Shown: positions 1-7,386 of the stretch, piece after piece
Layout of the letters: each line of letters begins with the position of its first letter
Numbering within the stretch: the first letter of the stretch is position 1
From: Candidatus Hydrogenedentota bacterium
Lineage (GTDB): Bacteria; Hydrogenedentota; Hydrogenedentia; Hydrogenedentales; SLHB01
Direction of reading: 5' to 3'
NCBI GenBank assembly: GCA_003557825.1
Contig: PWNM01000556.1
Span: 1-16,219 of the forward strand
Length of the DNA stretch: 16,219 nt
Notes under the pieces: model-generated
The model's database searches: none
What the model saw: the letters and a program-made list of their open reading frames with translations, nothing else
Told to the model about the DNA's origin: nothing
Position numbers and translations under genes: made by a program

Positions 1-38
1 AGGCGTTGGCCGAAGAAGGTGTAGGTCTGTTGTTGCAC
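1..38 (-). CDS. Start of an unidentified gene, cut by the window edge
   Basis: A GTG codon at 38-36 is preceded, 8 bases upstream, by AAAGAGG, a reasonable ribosome binding site, and by a strong leftward promoter at 68-97. From the GTG the frame stays open to the window edge and reads MQQQTYTFFGQR. Only 12 complete codons are visible, so no family can be assigned. It is the next gene downstream of gspM in the same orientation, but with its own promoter, so it is probably a separate transcription unit. The call rests on the promoter, the binding site and the open frame together; the frame alone would be meaningless at this length. Confidence 0.45.
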   Translation of the reverse strand, partial: MQQQTYTFFGQR

Positions 39-67
39 GGTTCGATCCTCTTTAAAGTGTCACTATC

Positions 68-97
68 ACTATACCAGAAAAACCTGCTCCATGTCAA
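68..97 (-). promoter_or_regulatory. Strong sigma70-type promoter facing left
   Basis: Read on the minus strand, there is a perfect -35 box TTGACA (97-92), an 18-base spacer (91-74) and a -10 box TATAGT (73-68). The -10 box is preceded by TGG, giving an extended -10 (TGn). The predicted transcription start is near position 61. The -10 box also begins a tandem ATAGTG-ATAGTG repeat (73-62), which could be an operator half-site pair. The promoter points out of the window, toward the GTG start at 38. Confidence 0.7.
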
Positions 98-267
98 TGC
101 GAATAGTATAAAATACCAATCAAAACCCCGATTTAATGGCATTCTCTGAATTTGATTCTCTCGTCGCGACGTTCAGTGGCAGCCCGGCTTTCGCACACTG
201 CCGGAGTCGCTCGCGTTCAAGGTTCGTCTTATCCCGCTTCCACCTTTGTATTGAAGGAGGTAAATCT

Positions 268-300
268 ATGCATACCCCACTATACACCACATGGGCGTGA
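268..300 (+). CDS. Possible 10-codon leader peptide
   Basis: The plus strand carries AAGGAGG (254-260), a perfect complement of the 16S rRNA anti-Shine-Dalgarno core, 7 bases before ATG at 268. The frame reads MHTPLYTTWA and stops at TGA 298-300. A second frame of 75 codons starts at ATG 291, overlapping the last 10 bases of the first, and runs to 518. This could be a leader peptide with a coupled downstream frame, a decayed gene start, or chance. I see no convincing plus-strand promoter and do not recognise the peptide. Confidence 0.3.
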   Translation: MHTPLYTTWA

Positions 301-518
301 GTGAAACGCTGACTCTACGTCGTTCTCACCCTAGCATTCTTGCGCAGATGACCGAAAAAGTCAAACGGATGCTTCCAGCTTTCGTTCGGCTTGCGATCTA
401 TTCGCAGTCCACACATATGCTAGACAGAGTTATCCTGTCGGTTCCCCCCGATTGGAACGGACAAGTACTAGCTTACGGCATGGGAGTAATGAGCATCAAA
501 TCGCAGTCGAGACCTTGA
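291..518 (+). CDS. Doubtful 75-residue ORF overlapping gspM antisense
   Basis: This plus-strand frame begins at an ATG inside the 10-codon leader frame and ends inside the 3' end of gspM, antisense to it. It has no binding site of its own, so translation would have to be coupled to the leader at 268-300. The predicted product is moderately hydrophobic in the middle (around LPAFVRLAIY), with no signal peptide and no family that I recognise. I list it only because the strong ribosome binding site upstream is otherwise unexplained. It may well be non-coding. Confidence 0.15.
   Translation: MGVSETLTLRRSHPSILAQMTEKVKRMLPAFVRLAIYSQSTHMLDRVILSVPPDWNGQVLAYGMGVMSIKSQSRP
437..462. other. Weak stem-loop just after gspM
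   Basis: GTCGGTTCC (437-445) and GGAACGGAC (454-462) form a 9-bp stem with one mismatch and an 8-base loop, starting 11 bases past the gspM stop codon. No T-tract follows on the minus strand, so termination is doubtful. It might act as a 3' stabiliser for the operon transcript. Confidence 0.25.
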
Positions 519-997
519 CCATCCAAAGCCGGACGCAAATACTGCACTCGACGCAATGTGACAAGGCTATCGCGTGAATGGATCTCATAGAGCAGTTCAA
601 CGAGTTGTTCGAGGCTGACGCCGCTGAGGGAGATCCGAACGGCGGAGGCGCCGGCCATTTCGTTGGGCTGACTGGTGATTTCGGCATGTCTGGCAAGCTG
701 GTTGGTCTGTATGGAGCGGTTTACCGCATTCCACAAGCTGTAATTCGAACCACGCGCCGCCAAAAGCTGCTCGACTCGCTCCCGTTCTCGTTCGAGTTCC
801 TGAACTTCCCGATGAATACGCCGCGCTTGCTCGAGCTGCGACCGCGCCGCCATCAACTGCGCCCGAGAGGTTTCATATTGGTCGAGGGCGGGACGCATTC
901 CAAAATAGCCGATGGCCAGGATGATCGCGGCAAAGCCGATGCTCAGCACGATACGTTCTCGTTTCTCAAGGCTTTTCCACCAGTTCATTATGTTCAT
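473..997 (-). CDS. gspM: GspM, T2SS inner-membrane platform protein
   Basis: GspM is a bitopic inner-membrane protein of the type II secretion assembly platform; it pairs with GspL and stabilises it. The sequence has the family layout: a short basic cytoplasmic N-terminus with KSLEKRERI, a single membrane helix (about residues 15-34), a long charged coiled coil (about 38-82, rich in E, R and Q), and a C-terminal alpha/beta domain of the ferredoxin-like kind. Its 174 residues match the usual 160-180. It is the last gene of the operon, 23 bases after gspL. Two starts are possible: ATG at 997 (MNIM) or ATG at 988. The GGAG upstream sits only 2 bases before the first and 11 bases before the second, so the second start is a real alternative. 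Sequence identity in this family is low, so the call rests on architecture and position. Confidence 0.88.
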   Translation of the reverse strand: MNIMNWWKSLEKRERIVLSIGFAAIILAIGYFGMRPALDQYETSRAQLMAARSQLEQARRIHREVQELERERERVEQLLAARGSNYSLWNAVNRSIQTNQLARHAEITSQPNEMAGASAVRISLSGVSLEQLVELLYEIHSRDSLVTLRRVQYLRPALDGQGLDCDLMLITPMP

Positions 998-1020
998 GTC
1001 TCCGGCACAGCGTGCACTGG

Positions 1021-2535
1021 TTATAACATCCCAAGAACCGTAAAGGTGGTCTCGGCGCCACGGGTGCTCACGGTCGGTTCACTATCAATTTCGATCAAGT
1101 CCGATTCCCGAAGCTGTTGGATTTGTTCCGTAAATGCTCCGGAATCCTTTAGTTCGCCCACAATCGTCACTTGTTGCCGGGCCGAACGGGTTCCCGGACG
1201 GACAATGAGATCCGTTATCTGAACCTTTTCGGAATCGAAGACCTGACTGATTTCGTTGAGTACATCCAGCAGGGTAGGCCGAACCAGTAGCTCAGGATTG
1301 AATCGGCGTCCAATCCGGTCGGAATCTTGATGATCCTGCCGCATCATGGCAAAGGCACGAAGTCCTCCGGGGTCATTCGCGGGCCGACCGCCCTGCACGT
1401 TTTGGGAATCTGGGAAAGTCTCCGTGTAAAGCTCCCAAATCTCATCGCCAATCCGCTCGATTTCGGCCACGTTATGCCGATGGTCAATGACGCAATAAAC
1501 ACCGTATCCCACCAGCAGCAGGAATGCCAAGCAAACGGAAAAAACGCCATGCAAAGCTACAGAGCGCCACGCTTGCGGGTGGGCTAGTTCGCCTTTTCGG
1601 AAATTATAGGCAACTGCTCCGCCGGTCGCTCCTACAGCGGCGCCTATGGCGGCATGCCAGGGACGGGTGTCCTCTCCGCCATTTTCGGATTTTCCTTTAC
1701 GGCCCGCTGCGCATCGCAGAGCATCTCCGAGGTCGGCAAAAGCAACCGGCAACGATAGGCCATCTTCCAGAGCCGTGCGAATCGCCGGGTCAACGTCTAC
1801 CCCCGTCACCGTCAACGATTCAAGTGAGGTTTCTTGCTTCCCCGAAGCCAGGAAGGCCCGGATGGAATTAGATACTTCCCGCGCCACGGCCGAAGGATTT
1901 TCACCGAGCGTCTCGGTGGTGACATCCAGATGCCGAAACATGGTCAGCGTGGTCCCATTGAAAAATGTCAGGACGGAACCATCGGGACGCACGTGGAGCG
2001 CGCCATGAAGACCTTTCGGAGCATGACCGCTGCACAGCCAAAGAGCCGCCAAGCCGGCTGCATCGATGCTGATCCCTTCGACATCCACTTCGGCGGCTTC
2101 GAGCACCGCAAGCCGCTCGGAAAGCATCTCCTTGCGCATGCCGACGACAAGCACTTCCGTGGCGCCGTCGTGTTCGCGGATGGGACTATGGTCAACGACC
2201 AGATCCTCAATGGGAAATGCCAGATGCGGCTCGAGTTCGTATTGCACCGCAGCGGCCACTTTTCGGCTTCCTCGAAATGGCACACTGAGCGTCCGGACCA
2301 CGCCATAGCGGCTGTCGGCGCAGAGGACATAGGCATTGGGTTGCGATTTAAGGGCGCCGGCCACTTCCCGGACGGCAGCGACGCGTGCTTCAAACTGCTC
2401 CTCTTCGGTGTCATATTGCGCTACTCGGCGCTCGAGTTGCAGCACGGTCGGTTTTTGAGAACCAGTCTTCACAAGGGCTACGCGCACCTCATCGCCGTCG
2501 AGTTCAAACACGGCCACCCGTGCGGATAGCTTCAT
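1021..2535 (-). CDS. gspL: GspL, T2SS actin-like platform protein
   Basis: GspL recruits the ATPase GspE to the inner membrane and binds GspM. The large cytoplasmic N-terminal part (about 1-320) has the GspL/PilM actin-like fold pattern, with an N-terminal strand pair (RVAVFELDGDEVRVALV) and the AVQYELEPHLAFPIEDLVVDH segment typical of GspL and PilM proteins. One membrane helix follows at about 327-350. The periplasmic C-terminal part (about 352-504) ends in a ferredoxin-like domain. At 504 residues it is longer than most GspL proteins (about 380-450). Its ATG overlaps the gspK stop codon by 4 bases, which points to translational coupling. It is followed by gspM. The identification is firm from context and topology. 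Confidence 0.92.
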   Translation of the reverse strand: MKLSARVAVFELDGDEVRVALVKTGSQKPTVLQLERRVAQYDTEEEQFEARVAAVREVAGALKSQPNAYVLCADSRYGVVRTLSVPFRGSRKVAAAVQYELEPHLAFPIEDLVVDHSPIREHDGATEVLVVGMRKEMLSERLAVLEAAEVDVEGISIDAAGLAALWLCSGHAPKGLHGALHVRPDGSVLTFFNGTTLTMFRHLDVTTETLGENPSAVAREVSNSIRAFLASGKQETSLESLTVTGVDVDPAIRTALEDGLSLPVAFADLGDALRCAAGRKGKSENGGEDTRPWHAAIGAAVGATGGAVAYNFRKGELAHPQAWRSVALHGVFSVCLAFLLLVGYGVYCVIDHRHNVAEIERIGDEIWELYTETFPDSQNVQGGRPANDPGGLRAFAMMRQDHQDSDRIGRRFNPELLVRPTLLDVLNEISQVFDSEKVQITDLIVRPGTRSARQQVTIVGELKDSGAFTEQIQQLRESDLIEIDSEPTVSTRGAETTFTVLGML

Positions 2536-3563
2536 AGCAATTCCCTCCAGTCTAGTATGCGAAACGATCCGCCGCCCGAGCCCGGTTGACGCCGCGCAAA
2601 GACCTCGATTCGGACCTTGGCTCCGTGCACCATTCCGTCGCCCCGCAATCGAAATACCCGAGTCTGGGTAATAAAGAGATTGGAGCCTTGGCCGGTTGAA
2701 TCATCACCGCGGGGGTCGATCACGCCGCGAGCGCGCAAGTCGTCCTCGTTTTCAAATGGCAATTCTTCCCGGGACTGCACAATCACGTCGGCCAATCCCG
2801 GTTGTCCCAGTGCATCGGCAATGGCCACCAGCAGTTCGGGATGGGCCGTATTAGCATTGATCCGACCGCGGCGATGGCCATGGACCGTGAGTAATTCGGT
2901 CAAGGGGACCTGCCCCAGCTCCGGGTCGCCAAAATACAACTCCGGAGTAATGCCCCGAATCATCAGCAGTTCTTCGATGGAGTCCATGGGGCCGTTTTTA
3001 CTTGAATACGGAGTGTCCAACGATTCGTAGAACTCGGAGCTAGCCCCATTGGGTCGGGCGTCGTCGTAGGGGTCAAGCCAATCGAGGATCGCATCGACCG
3101 GATCCTCTTCAACGCCGCGGTCCGCAAAGAGGATGCGCAGCGCATATTCCAAAACCTCGTTGGTTTCGCCTTCGGGGCTTATAATCAAGGCATTTAAGTT
3201 GAGTTTGCCGAATTCGTCGGCAATACTGCACCGCATAACCCCGCTGTTAATCGATGTGACAGGCACACCCTCGGCCCAAATATCGGTGAAGGCGTCAAAC
3301 GGCTCCAGGCCACTCTCGGCGCTATCGATCAGGTCCTGCTGCAACACGCCCATACCCATGGCGATGGCGGATTTTGCGGCGACTCGCGCGCCCAGCGTAT
3401 CCACATGGTTCTGAACAAAGGCCGCCTCCACCCGCATGTCATAAACATAGGCTGAAATGATCACGGCCAGCAGGGCGACAAACAGCAACACCAATAGCAG
3501 CGCCACGCCTGTTTCGCGGTGGTCTGTTCGTGGTTTATGCAGTTTGCGATTGTGTTTCATCAT
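2532..3563 (-). CDS. gspK: GspK, minor pseudopilin at the tip
   Basis: GspK is the largest minor pseudopilin and caps the pseudopilus tip with GspI and GspJ. The prepilin signal is basic and ends in ETG, with cleavage predicted after Gly19, before VALLLVLLFVALLAVI. As is typical of GspK, the usual Glu at mature position 5 is absent. Family signatures follow: FGKLNLNAL, then ILDWLDPYDDARPNG with the DWxD motif, the EELLMIRGI segment, and INANTAHPELLVAIADALG, a helix-hairpin-helix-like region. Its 343 residues match the family. The start ATG at 3563 overlaps the gspJ stop by 4 bases; a second ATG follows at once (MM). It needs GspO for processing, which is not seen here. Confidence 0.96.
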   Translation of the reverse strand: MMKHNRKLHKPRTDHRETGVALLLVLLFVALLAVIISAYVYDMRVEAAFVQNHVDTLGARVAAKSAIAMGMGVLQQDLIDSAESGLEPFDAFTDIWAEGVPVTSINSGVMRCSIADEFGKLNLNALIISPEGETNEVLEYALRILFADRGVEEDPVDAILDWLDPYDDARPNGASSEFYESLDTPYSSKNGPMDSIEELLMIRGITPELYFGDPELGQVPLTELLTVHGHRRGRINANTAHPELLVAIADALGQPGLADVIVQSREELPFENEDDLRARGVIDPRGDDSTGQGSNLFITQTRVFRLRGDGMVHGAKVRIEVFARRQPGSGGGSFRILDWRELL

Positions 3564-4474
3564 TGCCTACCGGGGGCGATAAACGCGCTTGTTCGACCGG
3601 ATTGTCTGGGTTGTTGCAGTTGCTGCGGCTGAAATCCGCCAGGGATATCTTCTTCGGATATACCTTCCGGCGTCTGCTCGGGTACCACTCCTTCGAAGGC
3701 ATCCTCTCCGAGCCGAATATCTTGTTCCACGCGGAGGCCTGCGGGTATGGGGATAATCGCTTCGAAATCGGGAGCTTCGGTTACTCCGTATCGATCGTTC
3801 CGCGCCGGGTCGTCTTCGCTGCGGGCGAAATTGATACGCACCCGCACGGACCACGGCAGGCGTCCAATTTCATGCGAATCCCATTGCCGCACCCAATCCG
3901 CTCCATCATAGTAGTCGATACGAAACGCTTCGATTGGGACGGCCCAGGAAGGCGATTCGTACGAATCATCGGGGACAAACAGGTTGTTCTCCTCGCTGAT
4001 CTCAGTGACCTTTCCCGCAAGCAACGGCGTCTCGGTGACCTGCAACGACGGCGAATCGCGCTCGGGGTCGGTGTCATCCCATGAAAGGGTCATGGTCGAG
4101 CCCCGTTCGTCGAGTACCTGGTATCGCACCTCTTTGATGTCGCCCGGCATGGCCATACCGCCGATAAGCGGAGCCGTGGCACAAAAGCGAACCGAATCAC
4201 GGGCCCCTTCAAACGCGTCGCCAGGCTCTCCGATAAACCGAAACAAGGGATCCTGATACTGTCGGTCCGAATAGGCGGCCGCGAAATTGGTCTCGAAACT
4301 CCGGGAAAGGAACTGCCGTAGGCGCAATTCCTCAACGGCTGCTTCGGAAGCGTCGATGGACCGAGTAACGCTGGCGAAGATGGCGTACACGATAGAGGTA
4401 ATGACCACCAAGACCGATACGGCAAGCAGCAATTCGAGCAAGGTGAAGCCTCGTTGAGCCGTACTCGTTATCAT
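3560..4474 (-). CDS. gspJ: GspJ, minor pseudopilin
   Basis: GspJ forms the tip trimer with GspI and GspK. It has a short prepilin leader ending in QRG, with predicted cleavage after Gly9, mature start FTLLELLLAVSVLVVITSI and Glu at mature position 5. The body is beta-rich, as in the family (VRYQVLDERGSTMTLSW; IEAFRIDYYDGADWVRQWDS is the usual core strand pair). At 304 residues it is clearly longer than common GspJ proteins (about 200-240). The extra length is a C-terminal tail (about 257-304) rich in Glu, then in Pro and Gln, which looks disordered. It overlaps gspI and gspK by 4 bases on either side. Confidence 0.94.
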   Translation of the reverse strand: MITSTAQRGFTLLELLLAVSVLVVITSIVYAIFASVTRSIDASEAAVEELRLRQFLSRSFETNFAAAYSDRQYQDPLFRFIGEPGDAFEGARDSVRFCATAPLIGGMAMPGDIKEVRYQVLDERGSTMTLSWDDTDPERDSPSLQVTETPLLAGKVTEISEENNLFVPDDSYESPSWAVPIEAFRIDYYDGADWVRQWDSHEIGRLPWSVRVRINFARSEDDPARNDRYGVTEAPDFEAIIPIPAGLRVEQDIRLGEDAFEGVVPEQTPEGISEEDIPGGFQPQQLQQPRQSGRTSAFIAPGRQ

Positions 4475-4845
4475 GCCTGATCCTCCGGTAGAAAAGTCAT
4501 AATGGTCATCTGAAGATCACGTTCCGGTCCGGTGACTGTAACCTGTATTTCGACCAGCCCAGGTCGCTCTTCTGCAATGCGCGTCGCATCAAATCGATAA
4601 CCGTAGTCCGGGAAACGCTGACCAAAATCCCCCGTTCCGGTAGTCTGGCCGGCGGCTACTTCCATCTCGGCAATACCCAAGGCGCGGCTCATCAGGTCGC
4701 GCAGCATGACTTCTTCCCGGGAGCTGTGGAATAGCTGCATCGCGCCATGATGGGCCTGAAGCAGCACAAACAACGCCACCGTCAATACCGCCAAGGCGGT
4801 CATGATTTCGATAAGGGTAAACCCGTCGGTTTGTACGCGTCTCAT
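4471..4845 (-). CDS. gspI: GspI, minor pseudopilin
   Basis: GspI is a minor pseudopilin that nucleates the tip complex. The prepilin leader MRRVQTDG is cleaved before FTLIEIMTALAVLTVALFVLL, with Glu at mature position 5. The short body has the family pattern: a helix with REEVMLRDLMSRALGIAEMEV, then a beta-rich end. Its 124 residues fit the usual 120-130. The ATG shares 4 bases with the gspH stop, and its own stop shares 4 bases with the gspJ start, so the pseudopilin genes are tightly coupled. It should sit in the inner membrane before assembly. Confidence 0.94.
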   Translation of the reverse strand: MRRVQTDGFTLIEIMTALAVLTVALFVLLQAHHGAMQLFHSSREEVMLRDLMSRALGIAEMEVAAGQTTGTGDFGQRFPDYGYRFDATRIAEERPGLVEIQVTVTGPERDLQMTIMTFLPEDQA

Positions 4846-5642
4846 TGCTCAAATTCTTCCTCGGGCAACCCGCGTTTGATATGCGAACCGCCCGTAATGG
4901 CATCCCAGCGAACTGTATAGTATTCACCTTTTGATTCAAGGATAAACTCGACGGACTCCGACAAGCCCAGACTGGTTGCCACCACCTCAGCCCGGCCGGT
5001 GCGATATTCGGTTCCTCCCACTCGCACGGACTCGAACTGAACGTCCTCGGGCAACGCCGTCCGTTCGAGAAGTCCGACCTGAAGTTCTTCCAACTGGTCG
5101 TCTTCGTCATCTTCCCACTGCAGTCCAATCCCATCTTCGAAAAGGGGACCAATATCGGAAAGGATGCCGTCTCGCCGGAGGTTATTCGCCCGAGCCTGCA
5201 CGGATAAGCGCGCGAACCGTTGGAACTGTTCCTCCATCTCACGCGCCTCTCGGGCCAGTTCCTCCTCCTGCGATGAATGGGATTCATAGGCCCGGTTCAT
5301 CCAATACTCAGGATCGCGACGATCCGCCTCGGTTTCCTCGAACAAACCATCATCAAAATCCAGCACCCAACGTTTGGTCCAGTATTCCCCGCGATCCAAG
5401 TCAACGAAAAACGTCACCGGTTCACGAACCATGGCGCAGTGGGCAGTGAGGGCGCGACCATACCCGGAAAGGTGGCGCGCGGAGCCGTTCAACCGCCCAA
5501 AAAGAATGGCGGGCATCAATCGAGGCATGGCGATCGCCAAAATCAAGGCGATCAATGCCACGACGACACCCAGCTCCAGTAGGGTAAATCCTCCCCTTGC
5601 CCGAGCTGGGCTCCGGGATCGAAATCGCGCCAGATTGCTCAT
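4842..5642 (-). CDS. gspH: GspH, enlarged minor pseudopilin
   Basis: GspH links the GspI-J-K tip to the GspG shaft. The leader is basic (RFRSRSPARARGG), with predicted cleavage after Gly18 and mature start FTLLELGVVVALIALILAIAMPRL, Glu at mature position 5. The expected beta-strand pattern is present before and after a striking insertion at about residues 96-190. This insertion is very rich in Glu, Asp and Arg and contains a helical stretch (SQEEELAREAREMEEQFQR) and an acidic run (WEDDEDDQLEEL). The total of 266 residues exceeds the usual 150-190. Position between gspG and gspI supports GspH. It starts 12 bases after the gspG stop and overlaps gspI by 4 bases. Confidence 0.88.
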   Translation of the reverse strand: MSNLARFRSRSPARARGGFTLLELGVVVALIALILAIAMPRLMPAILFGRLNGSARHLSGYGRALTAHCAMVREPVTFFVDLDRGEYWTKRWVLDFDDGLFEETEADRRDPEYWMNRAYESHSSQEEELAREAREMEEQFQRFARLSVQARANNLRRDGILSDIGPLFEDGIGLQWEDDEDDQLEELQVGLLERTALPEDVQFESVRVGGTEYRTGRAEVVATSLGLSESVEFILESKGEYYTVRWDAITGGSHIKRGLPEEEFEQ

Positions 5643-5654
5643 TTCGTTAGGACC

Positions 5655-6101
5655 CTAGTTACTCAGGCGTCCCTGAAGATCCCAACTGTAGATGTCTGCA
5701 TCGTACCCCGTACCGCCGGGAGAACGGTTGGCTCCTCGGGAGACGATCTCGTAATCGTGACCCTGTGGACCCGGCGATGTATATTCGTAGGGGTTGTTCC
5801 AGGGATCGAGCGGGATGGCATCCTGATCGAGGAAATTTCGTCCGGTTTCATTCGAGATCAGCGCTTCGAGTCCTTCGCTGGTCGAAGGGTAGCTGCCGAT
5901 CTGGAGCCGGTACATATCCAACGCCGTACGGAATGAACTAATCTGGGCACGGGCTGCTGTCACTTTTGCCTCATCGGACGCGCCGACCATTCGGGGTACG
6001 ACAATGGCGGCCAGAATCCCGATGATCACGATGACGACCATCAGCTCAATTAGCGTAAACCCCGCTTGGTTGCTGCGGTCTCGCGTTTCTTTTTTCCTCA
6101 T
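5655..6101 (-). CDS. gspG: GspG, major pseudopilin
   Basis: GspG is the main subunit of the pseudopilus. I place the start at ATG 6101 (MRKKETRDRS), giving 148 residues, because GGAGG at 6114-6110 lies 8 bases upstream. A longer frame from TTG 6116 would put that binding site inside the gene. Cleavage is after Gly14, mature start FTLIELMVVIVIIGILAAIVVPRM, Glu at mature position 5. The C-terminal half carries the GspG signature PLDPWNNPYEYTSPG and the calcium loop region ending GGTGYDADIYSW. In that loop the usual GADG reads GANR, so one expected Asp is Asn125. It lies 66 bases after gspF and 12 bases before gspH. Confidence 0.97.
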   Translation of the reverse strand: MRKKETRDRSNQAGFTLIELMVVIVIIGILAAIVVPRMVGASDEAKVTAARAQISSFRTALDMYRLQIGSYPSTSEGLEALISNETGRNFLDQDAIPLDPWNNPYEYTSPGPQGHDYEIVSRGANRSPGGTGYDADIYSWDLQGRLSN

Positions 6102-6167
6102 CTTATCAACCTCCAACTCGTAATCGACTCGCTTGTTTTGCCGTATCAGCCACGGGCCGAAATAGTG

Positions 6168-7382
6168 CTAGAATCCACTGCTCAAATCCAGTATGGGCAA
6201 TAACATCGCCACAACCAAAAAGCCGACAAACACGGCCATCAACAAAATCATTATGGGCTCGAGAAGCCCCACCAAGGCCTCAACTGTTATCTCAACGTCA
6301 TCGTCGTAGGTATCGGCCACCTTGATGAGCATGTTCTCGAGCTCGCCGCTTCGCTGTCCCAACTCGATCATGCTCAGCATCATCGGGGGAAAAACGTTCA
6401 ACTCCCGCAACGGGATAGCCAAGTCTTTACCACGCCTTACCTCTGCTTTGACGTTATCCATCGCCTCTTCGATGACGCGGTTGCCCACGACGCTCTTCAC
6501 GACCTCGAGGGCCGTCATCATGGTCAGGCCGCTGCTCAACATGGTTCCCATTGTCCGGGAAAGGCGTCCCGCGATCAGTTTGATGTAGAGCGGACCATAC
6601 AACGGCAGCCGAAGCTTTAGGCGATCCCATTTCATGCGACCCGCGGGACGTTTCACCCAGATTCGCCAGAGCACCACGGCCATAATCGCTACGGCAATCA
6701 GTAGGAACCAATAATCTCCAACCCATTCGGAGATGTTGATGAGCAACATGGTAATTGCCGGAAGTTCCCGCTCCTGTCGCATAAACATCTCGGTGAGCAT
6801 GGGAACGATAAAGACCATAAGAAAAGAAACCACGCCGACGCCGACAATGGCCATCAGGATTGGATAGGCCAGGCTCTTCTGAACGCGCCGCATAAGCTTG
6901 ACTTGCCGTTCCTGGATATCAGCCAATCGGAACAGCACTTGTTCGAGGGCTCCACTGGCCTCGCCCGCGCCCACCATGTTGATGTACAGCTCGGAGAACA
7001 CTCGTTTGTGGGCAGCCAGGGCGTCGGATAGCCGCATGCCTTCGTTCACCTTGCCCCGGACGTCATAGACGATTTTTTGCAGCCGAGCGTTTGGCGTTTG
7101 TTCGATAAGGGCCGATAATGATTCAACCAAGGGCATGCCCGCCTGCAAGAGCACGGCCAACTGCCGGGTCATCAGCGACACATCATGCATCGACACCCGG
7201 CCAATTCCGGCTCGACGGGCTTGCGCCTGACCTTGCGCCTTTGAAAAGCTCTCGGCAACATTGGTCGGGAACATATTGAGGTCGCGGAGTTTGCGACGTG
7301 CGGCTGCGGGGGAATCGGCGTCGATCACCCCGTTAATCCGCTTTCCGGTTTTCGCGATGGCCTGGTATTCGTATACAGCCAT
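6168..7382 (-). CDS. gspF: GspF, T2SS polytopic inner-membrane protein
   Basis: GspF is the only polytopic membrane protein of the platform and contacts GspE and GspL. The N-terminus MAVYEYQAIAKTGKRINGVI is the family hallmark. Two homologous T2SF domains lie at about residues 70-190 and 270-395, each with the pattern of a G-rich 'GEASGALEQVL' or 'GQRSGELENML' segment. Membrane helices are at about 171-196, 221-241 and 375-398. The length of 404 is exactly usual. It starts 4 bases after the gspE stop, so the two are cotranscribed and probably coupled. Confidence 0.97.
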   Translation of the reverse strand: MAVYEYQAIAKTGKRINGVIDADSPAAARRKLRDLNMFPTNVAESFSKAQGQAQARRAGIGRVSMHDVSLMTRQLAVLLQAGMPLVESLSALIEQTPNARLQKIVYDVRGKVNEGMRLSDALAAHKRVFSELYINMVGAGEASGALEQVLFRLADIQERQVKLMRRVQKSLAYPILMAIVGVGVVSFLMVFIVPMLTEMFMRQERELPAITMLLINISEWVGDYWFLLIAVAIMAVVLWRIWVKRPAGRMKWDRLKLRLPLYGPLYIKLIAGRLSRTMGTMLSSGLTMMTALEVVKSVVGNRVIEEAMDNVKAEVRRGKDLAIPLRELNVFPPMMLSMIELGQRSGELENMLIKVADTYDDDVEITVEALVGLLEPIMILLMAVFVGFLVVAMLLPILDLSSGF

Positions 7383-7386
7383 AGTC

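Larger units (their letters stand above)
98..472. other. Intergenic region after gspM
   Basis: No recognisable gene lies in these 375 bases on either strand. The part from 98 to 160 is AT-rich. It holds a perfect 10-base palindrome CGTCGCGACG (162-171), a plus-strand Shine-Dalgarno sequence before a 10-codon frame (268-300), and a weak stem-loop at 437-462. No clear Rho-independent terminator with a T-tract follows gspM. Confidence 0.6.

Noticed and set aside
61..72. CACTATCACTAT as the start of a repeat array
   Set aside because: Only two units are present, with no spacers; it is better explained as part of the promoter region on the other strand.
162..171. Palindrome CGTCGCGACG as an operator
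   Set aside because: It is a single short palindrome with no promoter near it and no second copy seen; chance is likely in GC-rich DNA.
1..472. tRNA, riboswitch or attachment site in the left intergenic region
   Set aside because: I found no cloverleaf, no known aptamer core and no flanking repeats.
578..1222. 214-codon open frame on the plus strand
   Set aside because: It is antisense to gspM and the end of gspL, which have clear family architecture; no binding site and no recognisable domain.
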